NCBI RefSeq assembly: GCF_019279795.1
Contig: NC_056729.1
Span: 1,863,606,980 to 1,863,670,979, forward strand
Reading direction: 5' to 3'
Source of the DNA: Protopterus annectens
Taxonomy: Eukaryota > Chordata > Ceratodontiformes > Protopteridae
DNA: 64,000 bases
The notes beneath the pieces are model-generated. The model was given only the letters and a program-made list of their open reading frames with translations. It had not been told where the DNA came from and did no database searches. Shown here in pieces: positions 48,588 to 59,489 of the stretch (its first letter is position 1; each line of letters begins with the position of its first letter). Made by a program: the position numbers and the translations under genes.

Positions 48588-49006
48588 TTTTTAACTAAAC
48601 AGTCAGTGTTCTGTATATACATATCTATATATTTGCATACCTTTAGCTATTTTAGCTAATGGTTAGTATGTTCATATATATTGTTATGTATATGCTGCTA
48701 GATTTAAGAACATTAACGCATAGTTGGCTTTCTCAGGTTGGTCATCTGACTAATTAACTACTTGAATTGCTGATTGGCAATCTTCTCTTGCAATTGTGAA
48801 TGATGAGATGATTAATTGATATATTACCACTAGTATAAAAGGCACGAAGGAAATGTGTTTAAATAGATCTGAAGAAGCGTGTTTTGCCACACGCGAAAGC
48901 GCTCATCTCCTTTTTGTGAACAATAAAATTTTTGGATTTTATCGTGGTGTTTTGCCTCTCATCTGCTTACTTGACACACACACTGAGATTTGATTTATAT
49001 ACAAAC
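47782..49006 (+). mobile_element. Penelope-like element fragment, copy 2
   Basis: It has the same parts as 28,559-29,865: an endonuclease C-terminal-like frame (47,803-48,042), an RT N-terminal-like piece (48,047 onward, SREQWDSLNSLV then DVTIKPVDKGGG), a longer (TA)n tract (48,535-48,584), a TATA-like box (about 48,835), a stem-loop (about 48,870-48,898) and AATAAA (about 48,924). It is flanked by the same ~34-38 base direct repeats. It is shorter than copy 1 in its non-coding part. Confidence 0.65.
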
Positions 49007-49589
49007 ACACAGGCACACCTGGGTATGTCTGGCACAGGTTCACTAGCTATGTCCCCTTCTGCCCAGACTATAAGGTAGTACTGACAGACAACAACCACTA
49101 CTATCAGCTATTACAAAGACACTTACTAAAGGCTGTCCAATTCTACTGTGCAATGTTATTATCCAATTGGTAAGTGTGACTGATTAAGGAGTGGCTTGTA
49201 CAGCATCACCAAATACATGTAAGTACCCTAAGAGCTTATATTATCTCTACACAAAACAGCCACACTTAAAAGGTTTAGATATACTTAATAGATAATAAAA
49301 ACATAAGACAATACTCACTAATTCAACACAATGACAGGAGAGAGTGCAGAAATCAAAGGAAATACTTTAAAACAACATTGTAGGACAGTCTCACATGAAC
49401 ATAGAAAACATCTACAGTAAGCTGGCTGTATTCATATCTATCTCTAAGAGAAATACGAAGATCCATGTCTTACTTACAGAGCAAAGCAATTGCTGGTGAG
49501 TTGTTGTCAGATTCAGAACAAAATACAAAATGCACTCTTTTTCTCTCTGAAATAGTTCTTAAAATGATAATATATATTACAGCTGAATC
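49007..49589. other. Unassigned sequence, counterpart of 29,866-30,424
   Basis: No supportable feature. Confidence 0.45.
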
Positions 49590-49719
49590 ATTTCAGATTA
49601 TATGATTCTTCATAGGTTCATACTAGGCTATCTGCCCTAGGGCATTTATAAGCCTAGCCAGAGTATGTTTGGCTTTCGCCACCCATTTTAAATGAATTTT
49701 GCTATGCCCTTTTTCGAGG

Positions 49720-51216
49720 TTAGTATACTGTGCCTCTGTCCAACAGTGACACAGAAGTGATACCCGGGGTAAACCTATGATCTCCCATCCACTCATTAAG
49801 ATTCCTCTTGAAGAGAGTCAATGAGGGTCTCTGCCTAACCTGGACTGGAATTTTATTCCAGAGTGAAAGGAGCCTCTGGGTTATGAATCTGTCCCTCCAG
49901 CATGTCCTAATTATTTCAGTGCTGAGGTTCAAGTCTCTCGAGCTTGTAGCTCGATGGGATTTGGATTTTTTGAGGTGCGGCATGTCCCTTAATTCCGGGT
50001 TGGACATGGCTTTATACGTCAGGCACAGGTCGCCTCTGAGCAGGCGGTATGCCACTGAGTACAGCTGGAGTTTCTTTAACCGGGCAGCATATGGCATCTG
50101 TTTGAGCCCTTTGATCCTCTTGGTGAAATACTTTTGGGGTCTTTCCAGTTGCTGCAGGTGTTTGGTAAGGTACATCCCAAAAGGGGTATTGTACTCGATT
50201 ATGGGCCTGATGAGGGATGAGTAAAGATGCATGATGACCTCCCCTAATCTAGATGTGAATCCCTTCATGATTAGGTGGGCTATATAAAATGTTTTTCTAA
50301 CCACTTTGGCCACGTGGTTGTCAAATGAGTGATTGCTATCAACTTGGGTCCCCAGGTCCCTAATTACTTCTTCTGTACTTAATGGATTACCACCTATGTG
50401 GTAATTTGTGGGCACTTTGTTTTTGCAAAAGGGGATGACTATACACTTTTTGGCGTTTAGCTTGAGGCCATGGCTCTGGCACCAGTTGTCTGTTTCTATG
50501 AGGCCCTTTTGGAGGATGCTTGTGTCAGCTGGAGAGTCGATTATGGCGCCCAGTTTGCAGTCATACGCGAAACTGGTCAGCCACAGTCCTTCTGTGTTGG
50601 CCTGTACCTCCGAGAAATATATACCGAACAAGAGAGGTCCCAGGACTGAGCCTTGTGGGATGCCACTAGTAACTGGCTTGGAGTCTGACATGGCTCCAGC
50701 AATTCTAACCATGTGGGTTCTGTCCTTGAACCAGTTTGCAACCCATCTAGTGAAATAGGGGTTTATATTTAAGCTGGTGAGCTTATCTATAATGCCCGAG
50801 TGGGGTATTGTATCGAAGGCTTTTGCGAGGTCCAGGTAGGCTGTGTGGACCACCTTCCCCTCGTCAATGGCCTTGGTGACTGTTTCAAAGAAGTCGACCA
50901 GGTTTGAGAGGCAGGATCTGCCCTTAAAGCCGAATTGGGTAGGATCCAGTGTCTGTAGATCCCCAATATCTTTATTTATGAGGTCCATGATGATCCTTTC
51001 CATAGCTTTGCAGACCAAGCTGGTCAGGCTTATGGGGCGATAGTTTCCAGGGTCTGTTGAGGCACCACCTGTGGGGAGAGGGACCACTGTTGCTGTACGC
51101 CACTCTTTGGGTACATATCCTGTAGTAAGGCTGAGATTGAACAGTAGTTTTATGTTTGGGTTTAGCTCTTCTTGGAGTTCATGTAGGACGCAGCCCGGCA
51201 CACCGTCTGGTCCCAT
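49720..51216 (-). pseudogene. CR1 ORF2 reverse transcriptase domain, open but with altered catalytic box
   Basis: This is a 498-residue open stretch. In order it has NYRPISLTSLVCKAMERII (about 58-76), YLDLAKAFD (127-135, motif A), GIPQGSVLGPLLF (185-197, motif B), FAYDC (216-220, motif C) and a CR1-type C-terminus with QLERPQKYFTKRIKGL and LRGDLCLTYKAMSNPE. CR1 RTs normally read FADD in motif C. Here the first Asp of the pair is Tyr, so the enzyme should be inactive. The open stretch starts at an internal Met within the longer ORF2, downstream of the linker. Confidence 0.9.
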
Positions 51217-52587
51217 TGATGCTGTGTTTTTTGCTTTGGAGAGGGCGGCTCTTACCTGAACATCTGAGATGTCAGGGGGGCAGCACTCTGCTGTGATAGA
51301 TAGTTGCCTTTTTGGTGGGGTGGGGGGGAGAAGTTTGCGCTGAACCTGTCAGCTAGGATGTTGGCAATGTCTGTGATTTCAGTGTATTTTTTGTCATTTT
51401 GGACTAATTCTGAGCATATCTGGGAATTCCCACCCAGGTTCCTAACATAACTAAAGAAATCCTTGTGATTATCCTTAGTGTCCTGTGCAATTTTTCTCTC
51501 GAAGCTGGCCTTAGACGATTTTATGAGTGCCCTTAGTTTTTTGCTATTACTGATTAGGGGCACCTTCCCTTTTTGGGATTTTGCTCTATCATGTAGTAGC
51601 TTCCTCCTTCTATTGTACAGTTTGTTTATGGCTGGGGTCCACCAGACAGGACGTCTGCCTTTGGAGGATTGGGTCTTGGTTTTATTTGGGATTGCATGAT
51701 CCATGCATTCCTGAAGGTGTTCATAGAATGCATTCATAAAGGATTCTGCGGTCTGGGCCATATTTTCCACAGGCCCAGGAGATTTGAAGGATTCCACCTC
51801 TGCCTTCCCTTTTTGGGATTTTGCTCTATCATGTAGTAGCTTCCTCCTTCTATTGTATAGTTTGTTTATGGCTGGGGTCCACCACACAGGACGTCTGCCT
51901 TTGGAGGATTGGGTCTTGGTTTTACTTGGGATTGCATGATCCATGTATTCCTGAAGGTGTTCATAGAATGCTTTTATAAAGGATTCTGCGGTGTGGGCCA
52001 TATTTTCCATAGGCCCGGGAGCTTTGAAGAATTCCACCTAGGTTTTGAGGAGTGTGAAATTTGCTTTAGAGAAGTTTTTCACTGTGGTTTTCTGGGCAGG
52101 GTGTGGGGTCGGGATGTGAATATCCAGTGAGATCAGTTTATGGTCTGATCTTTCCAGTGAGGGATACACTTCTGGTCTGCAGCATAGAGTCCCCATGTTG
52201 GTGATGATCAGGTCCAGTATGTTTTCCCCTCTTGTTCCATAGCATTTCAGTTTATGAATTCTAGGAACCTTTGGGCTAGGGTGTTGGAGCTAGAGTAATG
52301 CTCCCAGTCTATGTTTGGGTAGTTGAAGTCGCCCAATATAATGGTGTTTGGAGAGACCTTCATATTTTCCAGTGTTCTCAGGAAGGCCGAGTGGGGTTCC
52401 TGGGTTTGGGAGGGTGGTCTGTAGCAGGCTATAAACTGGAAGGCAGTTTTACCCACTGTTAGTTGCACATGGACAGTCTCTGATGCTTCGTGCTTTGACA
52501 CCAACCTGGAGGTGTGGGTATCTTTGATGAATATTGATACTCCCCCTCTTTTTGTGGTTCAGTCCAAGTTTTGGGGCCGAAAAGCAT
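51217..52587 (-). repeat. 1.37 kb tandem duplication inside CR1 ORF2, unit a
   Basis: The unit runs from just after CAT at 51,214-51,216 to CAT at 52,585-52,587, where 'gaaaagcat' joins 'tgatgctgtg'. It contains linker repeats, the SDH block and an endonuclease core (52,504-52,247, ILGDFNYPNIDWEHYS). Copy 1 has this region once. Confidence 0.93.
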
Positions 52588-53959
52588 TGATGCTGTGTTT
52601 TTTGCTTTGGAGTGGGTGGCTCTTACCTGAGCATCTGAGATGTCAGGGGGGGCAGCACTCTGCTGGGATAGATAGTTGCTTTTTTGATGGGGAGGGGGGG
52701 AGAAGTTTGCGCTGAACCTGTCAGCTAGGATGTTGGCAATGTCTGTGGTTTCAGTGTATTTTTTGCCATTTTGGACTAATTCTGAGCATATCTGGGAATT
52801 CCCACCCAGGTTCCTAACATAACTAAAGAAATCCTTGTGATTATCCTTAGTGTCCTGTGCAATTTTTCTCTCGAAGCTGGCCTTAGATGATTTTACGAGT
52901 GCCCTTAGTTTTTTGCTATTACTGATCAGGGGCACCTTCCCTTTTTGGGATTTTGCTCTATCATGTAGTAGCTTTCTCCTTCTATTGTACAATTTGTTTA
53001 TGGCTGGGGTCCACCAGACAGGACGTCTGCCTTTGGAGGACTGGGTCTTGGTTTTATTTGGGATTGCATGATCCATGCATTCCTGAAGGTGTTCATAGAA
53101 TGCATTTATAAAGGATTCTGCGGTCTGGGCCGTATTTTCCACAGGCCCGGGGTCTTTGAAGGATTCCACCTCAGCCTTCCCTTTTTGGGATTTTGCTCTA
53201 TCATGTAGTAGCCTCCTCCTTCTATTGTATAGTTTGTTTATGGCTGGGGTCCACCAGACAGGACGTCTGCCTTTGGAGGATTGGGTCTTGGTTTTATTTG
53301 GGATTGCATGATCCATGTATTCCTGAAGGTGTTCATAGAATGCTTTTATAAAGGATTCTGCTTTGTGGGCCATATTTTCCACAGGCCCGGGAGCTTTGAA
53401 GAATTCCACCTCGGTGTTGAGGAGTGTGAAATTTGCTTTAGAGAAGTTTTTCACTGTGGTTTTCTGGGCAGGGGGTGGGGTCGGGATGTGAATATCCAGT
53501 GAGATCAGTTTATGGTCTGATCTTTCCAGTGAGGGATACACTTCTGGTCTGCATCATAGAGTCCCCATGTTGGTGATGATCAGGTCCAGTATGTTTTCCC
53601 CTCTTGTTCCATAGCATTTCAGTTTATGAATTCTAGGAACCTTTGGGCTAGGGTGTTGGAGCTAGAGTAATGCTCCCAGTCTATGTTTGGGTAGTTAAAG
53701 TCGCCCAATATAATGGTGTTTGGAGAGACCTTCATATTTTCCAGTGTTCTCAGGAAGGCCGAGTGGGGTTCCTGGGTTTGGGAGGGTGGTCTGTAGCAGG
53801 CTATAAACTGGAAGGCAGTTTTACCCACTGTTAGTTGCACGTGGATAGTCTCTGATGCTTTGTGCTTTGACACCAACCTGGAGGTGTGGGTATCTTTGAT
53901 GAATATTGATACTCCCCCTCCTTTTGTGGTTCAGTCCAAGTTTTGGGGCCGAAAAGCAT
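52588..53959 (-). repeat. 1.37 kb tandem duplication inside CR1 ORF2, unit b
   Basis: Second unit, including a 360-residue open stretch (53,541-52,459) that holds SLERSDHKLISLDIH and both 80-residue linker repeats and then reads across the junction into unit a. Its endonuclease core is at 53,876-53,619. The frame break after FLEFIN is shared with unit a and with copy 1. Confidence 0.93.
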
Positions 53960-54107
53960 GGTATGAGGTATAACCTGGTAGTGCTGGGGTGCTCTCGGGA
54001 GCCCTGAACCAGGTTTCTGTTATTGCACAGATATTGATGTTCTCCATACTAAGAAGAGTTTCGAGTGCGTGCATCTTGAGGTTCAGACTTCTGGCGCCGA
54101 ATAGCAT
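53619..54107 (-). pseudogene. CR1 ORF2 endonuclease N-terminal part
   Basis: The likely ORF2 start is the Met at 54,107, giving MLFGARSLNLKMHALETLL, then INICAITETWF (the TETW block of APE endonucleases), GGGVSIFIKDTHTSRL and IACYRPPSQ, ILGDFNYPNIDWE. The start matches the usual NARSL beginning of CR1 endonucleases. ORF1 ends at 54,137, 30 bases upstream, so the two ORFs are almost contiguous. The frame breaks after FLEFIN near 53,619. Confidence 0.82.
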
Positions 54108-54136
54108 TACTCTTAGTTTCTTATCCCTTGTGATAC

Positions 54137-55111
54137 CTATGGAGGTGGGTTTGTCTTTTGAGCCCTGCCTAAAAAAGGCACTATGGGGGTAGCAAGAGCC
54201 TTTGCCAATATCCGAAAGCCCAGGGGTGACAGGTGCAAGCCGTCCCTAGCAAAGCATCGTGGCTTGTCGAGCATATCATCCCAGGCTGACAGGCATTGGA
54301 TCCCCTTTGAATGACACCAATACTTAAGCCAATTGTTGAAATTGATCATCTTGTCTTCATATTGTGGCATCATTCTTGGTGAGGGTAAGATGCTACTCAA
54401 AGTCAGGGTCATACCGGCCTGGGCTACATGCTCAGAGAGCTCCTCTATGTCTATTTTCATGTAGTCCAGGGAGGTACGTCTCAGGTCATTCACACCAGAA
54501 TGGACAATGACTGAGTCATATTTGTACTTGCCTTGGAGTGACCTGAGTACTTGCGTTATGTGGCGGATCCTAGCGCCCGACAGGCTGCTCACCGTGACCT
54601 TCTCCTTGTTCAGCCTGGGGAGCAGGACGTCAGTGTGCCTGACGATAGAGTCACCTATTACAAGTGTATCAGGTGTGTTGTTTAGCCTTAAGGGCTGTGA
54701 CTGTTCAGCACACTGGCTTTGAGAGATATGTGTTGTACGTGTTTTGTTTTGGGGTAGCAGTTGCTTGGGTGTCTGCTTTGGAGGGCTCTGCTGCTTAGGC
54801 AGATCTTTATTTAGAGCCTCCAAGTATGTTGTTGTGTGATTATGTGTTTGGTTTGCTGTCGTGGTAGGTCTATTTGAGACTGGAATTGTAGTGAGTGTGG
54901 TTTCCTTCTCCTCCTGACTGGTTATGCCAGTACTGAGTTGAGAGAGCTTAGCCTCCAGTTTGGCTATATGGTTGCATCTCTCACATGTGTTGGAATTTGT
55001 TGGGAAGAGGAGAGGGTTGTCTGTGTACATGAGGCAGTTGTAACATTGCCTCAAGATTCCCAGATTCACCAGCTGGACCAGAGAGGAGATTGACAACTGA
55101 CCTTTGGACAT
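54137..55111 (-). CDS. CR1 LINE ORF1: SGNH/GDSL esterase-type protein, apparently whole
   Basis: This 324-residue frame appears uninterrupted from Met to stop. Residues 23-46 carry a CX2C-X16-CX2C pair (CYNC and CERC), probably zinc-binding, followed by a short leucine-rich helix (KLEAKLSQL) and a Thr/Gln/Pro-rich linker (about 60-140). Residues 150-310 form an SGNH hydrolase: GDSIVRH (153-159) with the nucleophile Ser, HSGVNDL (204-210) with the Asn block, and DGLHLSP (290-296) with the Asp/His pair. Esterase-type ORF1 proteins are known in CR1-group LINEs and are thought to act in RNA binding or membrane association; the role here is inferred. It is an element gene, not a host gene. Its own ORF2 is broken, so it could at most act in trans. 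Confidence 0.88.
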   Translation of the reverse strand: MSKGQLSISSLVQLVNLGILRQCYNCLMYTDNPLLFPTNSNTCERCNHIAKLEAKLSQLSTGITSQEEKETTLTTIPVSNRPTTTANQTHNHTTTYLEALNKDLPKQQSPPKQTPKQLLPQNKTRTTHISQSQCAEQSQPLRLNNTPDTLVIGDSIVRHTDVLLPRLNKEKVTVSSLSGARIRHITQVLRSLQGKYKYDSVIVHSGVNDLRRTSLDYMKIDIEELSEHVAQAGMTLTLSSILPSPRMMPQYEDKMINFNNWLKYWCHSKGIQCLSAWDDMLDKPRCFARDGLHLSPLGFRILAKALATPIVPFLGRAQKTNPPP

Positions 55112-55140
55112 GCTAGAATAATATTGGGAATTCCTTTATA

Positions 55141-55418
55141 ATTGAAAACAAGGGCCAATGGGGAGTGAGGTTGTAGTGCTTTTAATTTTTAGTGCTGACT
55201 TATATAACTGCTTTAATGAGCAAGTGCCAGGTAACTTAAATGCAATGTGTTACAGGCAACTTAAATGCAAAAATGACACAGTAACTTTCTTTCAAGTGAA
55301 ACAAGGAAATAAGTACAGTAAGCAATGCAGATATCACTAGGGATCCACAGAAGTGCTGAGAAGCCGCGTTTTAGGGGGAATTAGCATTCCAGGGAAATAA
55401 CAAGCAAACAACAAGCAT
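55141..55418. other. Possible 5' UTR sequence of the CR1
   Basis: This lies immediately upstream of ORF1 on the minus strand and has no frame or clear motif. How far the element extends cannot be decided without relatives. Confidence 0.3.
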
Positions 55419-56335
55419 ACAAACAAAGCTAGATTCAGCAGGCCTGGATCTAGTTTATGCTACAGCAAACAAGGTGTACCAATTTCAGTAAGAAACAGTT
55501 CAAATATGCAGGCACTATAAACCTTTAACCAGAAATTCCCAGCTCAGAAGGGCAGAGTCCAGCATCTCCTCCCACAAGAGTGCAGTCCACGAACCTTCTT
55601 AATGTAAAATAACTGGCCTGAAGCCAAAGTGCTTAAACCAGAACTAATACACTTTTAGAATAACAGACACTGAGCCCTCAATCAGCAGTTCCCAACTTAG
55701 AAGGATGTAAGCTACCTGTCCTGCCACCACAGTGCAGGCCACAAACCTTCCTAATGTAAAACAACTGGTCTGAAGCCCAAGTTCTTAATCCAAAAGACTT
55801 AGAATGATAGTTACACTTTATTCAAGTTACTTCCAAGCAGTAATAAATACAACTGAATACTTTAAAGAATGCCTAGATTAGTGCTCAAGTTATACAAACA
55901 AAGCTAGATTCAGCAGGCCTGGATCTAGTCTACGCTACAGCAAACAAGGTGTACCAATTTCAGTAAGAAGCAGTTCAAATATGCATGCACTATAAGCCTT
56001 TAACCAGAAATTCCCAGCTCAGAAAGGCAGAGTCCAGCCTCTCCTCCCACAAGAGTGCAGACCACAAACCCTCTTAATGTAAAATAACAGGCCTGAAAGC
56101 CCAAGTGCTTAAACCAGAATTAATACACTTTTAGAATAACAGACACTGAGACCTCAATCAGCAGTTCCCAACTTAGAAGGATGTAAGCTACCTGTTCTGC
56201 CACTACAGTGCAGACCACAAACCCTCTTAATGTAAAACAACTGGTCTGAAGCCCAAGTGTTTAAACTAAAAGGCTTAGAATGAGTTACACCAAGCAGTAA
56301 TAAATACAATTGAGTACTTTTAAGATGACGCAAAA
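55419..56335. repeat. 475 bp tandem pair with ~150 bp internal subrepeats
   Basis: 'acaaacaaagctagattcag' begins at 55,419 and again at 55,894, and the units match along most of their length. Inside each, 'ttcccagctcagaa' and 'ttcccaacttagaagg' open two related ~150 bp subunits sharing CACAAGAGTGCAG or CACAGTGCAG and 'cttaatgtaaaa'. The pair lies 300-1,200 bases upstream of the CR1 ORF1. Confidence 0.85.
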
Positions 56336-57338
56336 GCAAAATAAAGTAGGAAGAAACACAAGTACAGTAAAAGCAGATGAATTTTTTTTTTCAGAAAAGT
56401 AGCAAAAGCAGTAGTAAATACAATTCTCATGCAGTGCAAGCTGGCACACTTAAATATGTAGCAATATTTGTCCACACAAAGTTTGAAAAAATGTAATTAA
56501 ATTAAAAAGGACTAAAAGCAAGTGCAGAAAGGGTTTATTAGGTAGAATGCGGTAAAGAGATGGGCCTGGGGGAGTGTCTTAGATCAAATCTACAGTGGGG
56601 CGGGCACTGCAAAAGCCACCAAACTTAAACTACAACAAAGAACAGGGAGTTTCAACACAGATGTGAGGAATGTGCAAATTATAAAGCCAAAAAATATATA
56701 CTGTTCTCTATATATTTGCAGAGCAGTAAGACAACAGATATCTAAGCAAACAATTTAGCTCTATAATACAGAATAATACAGAAAAATATACTCAGCTCGA
56801 TATATTTGCAGATAGTTCTGTAAGGCTGTCTTCGCAAACTAAGGTTCCAGTTTGAATGCCTTGTCACGTGATTACGCTCCCTGGCTAACAGAACTTAAAA
56901 TTTAACATTTCATTGTGATTTGCAACTGACAGGAAGTCACAGAGCAATAAAAGACACTTTGCACGTGAAACCTAGTAATTCTCTCTGTCTTAAGACAATA
57001 GAAAGAAACACGCAGACTAGACATCCTTTCTCTTAGCTTGAGATAAGTAAAGAATTTTATGACTGTGTGTTATCAGTTTATTTTCTTAGAGTTTGCAATT
57101 TAACTCTATGTCCCAATTTCTACCATGAAAACATACATTACACAGGCATAGAATTTATACATATTTCTGCTTTCTTCCAACAGGGTGCACACTGTGGTTA
57201 CAATCTTGAATCTCAGCACAGAACACAGTTTTCTTACATTTGTAAAACCAGCCTGTGGATTATATTAATATTTACAACGACATAGAATTATTTACAAAAT
57301 TTTATCTAGCTGGGCTGGCAGCCTCTCAGTCTATCACA
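56336..57338. other. Unassigned A/T-rich sequence
   Basis: No supportable gene. It has a repeated 'atatactgttctctatatatt' / 'atatactcagctcgatatatt' pair near 56,695 and 56,785 and nothing else clear. Confidence 0.4.
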
Positions 57339-58985
57339 CAGGATTCCGAGGAAAGTAGTACAAGTAGGGAAGGTAATAAAATATGAGCCACAGCACTGAA
57401 TGTGCACGATTATAGCCACATATGCAAGGCAGGATTCTGAGAGTAGTAGTACAAGTAAGGAAAGTAATAAAATAATGAGCCACAAAACATTGAATGTGCA
57501 TGTTTACAGCAATAAGTACAAGGCAGGATTCTGAGGAAAGTAGTACAAGTAAGGAAGGTAATAAAATAATGAGCCACAAAACAATGAATGTGCACGTTTA
57601 CAGCCATATTTGCAAGGCAGGAATACAAGGAAAGTAGTACAAGTAAGGAAAGTAATAAAATATGAGCCACAAAACAATGAATGCACACATTTATAGCCAC
57701 ATGTGAAGGCAGGATTCCGAGGAAAGTAGTACAAGTAAGGAAAGTAATAAAATATGAGCCACATAACACTGAATGTGCACGATTACAGCCAAACGTGTGC
57801 AAGGCAGGATAACAAGGGAAGCAGTATAAGTAAGGAAAGTAATAAAATAATGAACCACACAACACTGAATGTGCACGTGTACAAACGTGTGTGCAAGCAG
57901 GATAACAAGGGAAGCAGTATAAGTAAGGAAAGTAATAAAATAATGAACCACACAACACTGAATGTGCACGTGTACAAATGTGTGCAAGGCAGGATAACAA
58001 GGGAAGAAGTATAAGTAAGGAAAGTAATAAAATAATGAACCACACAACACTGAATGTGCATGTCTACAAACGTGTGCAAGGCAGGATAACAAGGGAAGCA
58101 GTATAAGTAAGGAAAGTAATAAAATAATGAACCACACAACACTGAATGTGCACGTCTACAAACGTGTGTGCAAGCAGGATAACAAGGGAAGCAGTATAAC
58201 TAAGGAAAGTAATAAAATAATGAACCACACAACAATGAATGTGCACGTCTACAAACGTGTGCAAGGCAGGATAACAAGGGAAGCAGTATAAGTAAGGAAA
58301 GTAATAAAATAATGAACCACACAACAATGAATGTGCACGTCTACAAACGTGTGTGCAAGCAGGATAACAAGGGAAGCAGTATAAGTAAGGAAAGTAATAA
58401 AATAATGAACCACACAACACTGAATGTGCACATCTACAAACATGTGTGCAAGCAGGATAACAAGGGAAGAAGTATAAGTAAGGAAAGTAATAAAATAATG
58501 AACCACACAACACTGAATGTGCACGTCTACAAACGTGTGCAAGGCAGGATAACAAGGGAAGCAGTATAAGTAAGGAAAGTAATAAAATAATGAACCACAC
58601 AACACTGAATGTGCACGTCTACAAACATGTGCAAGGCAGGATAACAAGGAAAGCAGTATAACTAAGGAAAGTAATAAATTAATGAAACACACAACACTGA
58701 ATGTCCATGTTTACAAACGTGTGTGCAAGCAGGATAACAAGGGAAGCAGTATAAGTAAGGAAAGTAATAAAATAATGAACCACACAACACTGAATGTGCA
58801 CGTCTACAAACGTGTGTGCAAGCAGGATAACAAGGGAAGCAGTAGAAGTAAGGAAAGTAATAAATTAAGGAGCTTTACAACATCAAATATGCATATTTAT
58901 AGCCATATGTGCAAGGCAGGATTCTGAGGGGAAGTAGTACAATTAAGATAATTAATAAAATAATGAGCCACAAAACACTGAATGT
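57339..58985. repeat. Large 92-93 bp tandem array, about 18 units
   Basis: Each unit has 'aagtaaggaaagtaataaaa', 'atgaaccacacaacactgaa', 'tgtgcacgtctacaaacgtg' and 'gcaggataacaagggaagc'. Outer units on both sides resemble the 28 kb and 47 kb versions ('gagccacaaaac', 'tatagccatatgtgc'), while the middle units are homogenised to a different variant. The period of ~93 (31 codons) produces long false frames on both strands. Confidence 0.94.
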
Positions 58986-58993
58986 GCAAGTTT

Positions 58994-59488
58994 CAAAGTC
59001 CCAGAAATATTGGTAGAATTAGTGCAGGCTATGTACAAGAACCCAATGACTCAAGTACAAACAGTGTTTGGCCTCACACAGGGGTTCCCAGTGGGAGTGG
59101 GTGTACACCAGGGTTCAGCTCTGAGCTGCAGAATGGACTACTGAACAGGTTGGAGGGGACAGATCAAAGTTGCTGTATGCAGATGATGTGGCATTACAGG
59201 CAGACTCTGAGCAAGAACTTCAACAAAGTCTAGGGGAATGGAATGCAAAACTGAAGGCACGTGGGATGAAACTAAGCACAGATAACACAGTGGTAATGGC
59301 AGCAAACTGGGGAAATCAGAAGAACCTGAGAATTCAGATAGAAGGAAAGATAGTGAAACAGGTAAATAGTTTCAAGTATCTGGGAGGGGTGGTTGAGGAG
59401 AAGGGAAGTCTGAATGAAGAGGTCAAAGCTAGATTCAGAGGGGTTGCAGCCAATTGGCAAAGAGTTTCAGGTCTAGTCTATGACAGAA
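58994..59488 (+). pseudogene. RTE-like LINE RT fragment
   Basis: Readable blocks are GVPSGSGCTPGFSS-like sequence in one frame, then LLYADDVALQADSEQELQQ (from 59,170), RGMKLSTDNTVVMAANWG, IEGKIVKQVNSFKYLGG and GVAANWQRVSGLVYDRR. This copy keeps the YADD catalytic box but has lost bases between the VHQG block and YADD, and it is truncated at both ends. It is the same family as 11,425-13,860 in the opposite orientation and serves as the reference for the 57 bp minisatellite. Confidence 0.82.
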
Positions 59489-59489
59489 G

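Larger units (their letters stand above)
34061..54594. repeat. Segmental tandem duplication, copy 2 (~20.5 kb)
   Basis: It begins at 'tacaaatacatatggaaagg', preceded by five bases (gattc) matching neither parent, and ends where its CR1 continues beyond the point at which copy 1 stops. Against copy 1 it lacks ~490 bases near the left end, one 93 bp unit and about 80-100 bases in the Penelope-like fragment. It carries an extra 1.37 kb in the CR1. Confidence 0.93.
49590..55140 (-). mobile_element. CR1-type LINE, copy 2, near full length
   Basis: On the minus strand it carries ORF1 (55,111-54,137), ORF2 (from about 54,107 to 49,720) and a short 3' region ending near 49,590. A 1,371 bp tandem duplication inside ORF2 lengthens it. 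A two-ORF layout with an esterase-type ORF1 and an APE endonuclease plus RT in ORF2 is the established CR1 architecture. The extent of the 5' UTR beyond 55,140 is not known (see the tandem block at 55,419). Confidence 0.85.

Noticed and set aside
57410-58692. Several 120-211 codon minus-strand frames and ~85 codon plus-strand frames with 31-residue periodicity
   Set aside because: These are shadows of the 93 bp array. The period is a multiple of three, so a single stop-free phase extends through many units.
57339-58985. Possible CRISPR-like array
   Set aside because: The whole 93 bp unit is repeated, with no short constant repeats separated by unique spacers, and the setting is eukaryotic.
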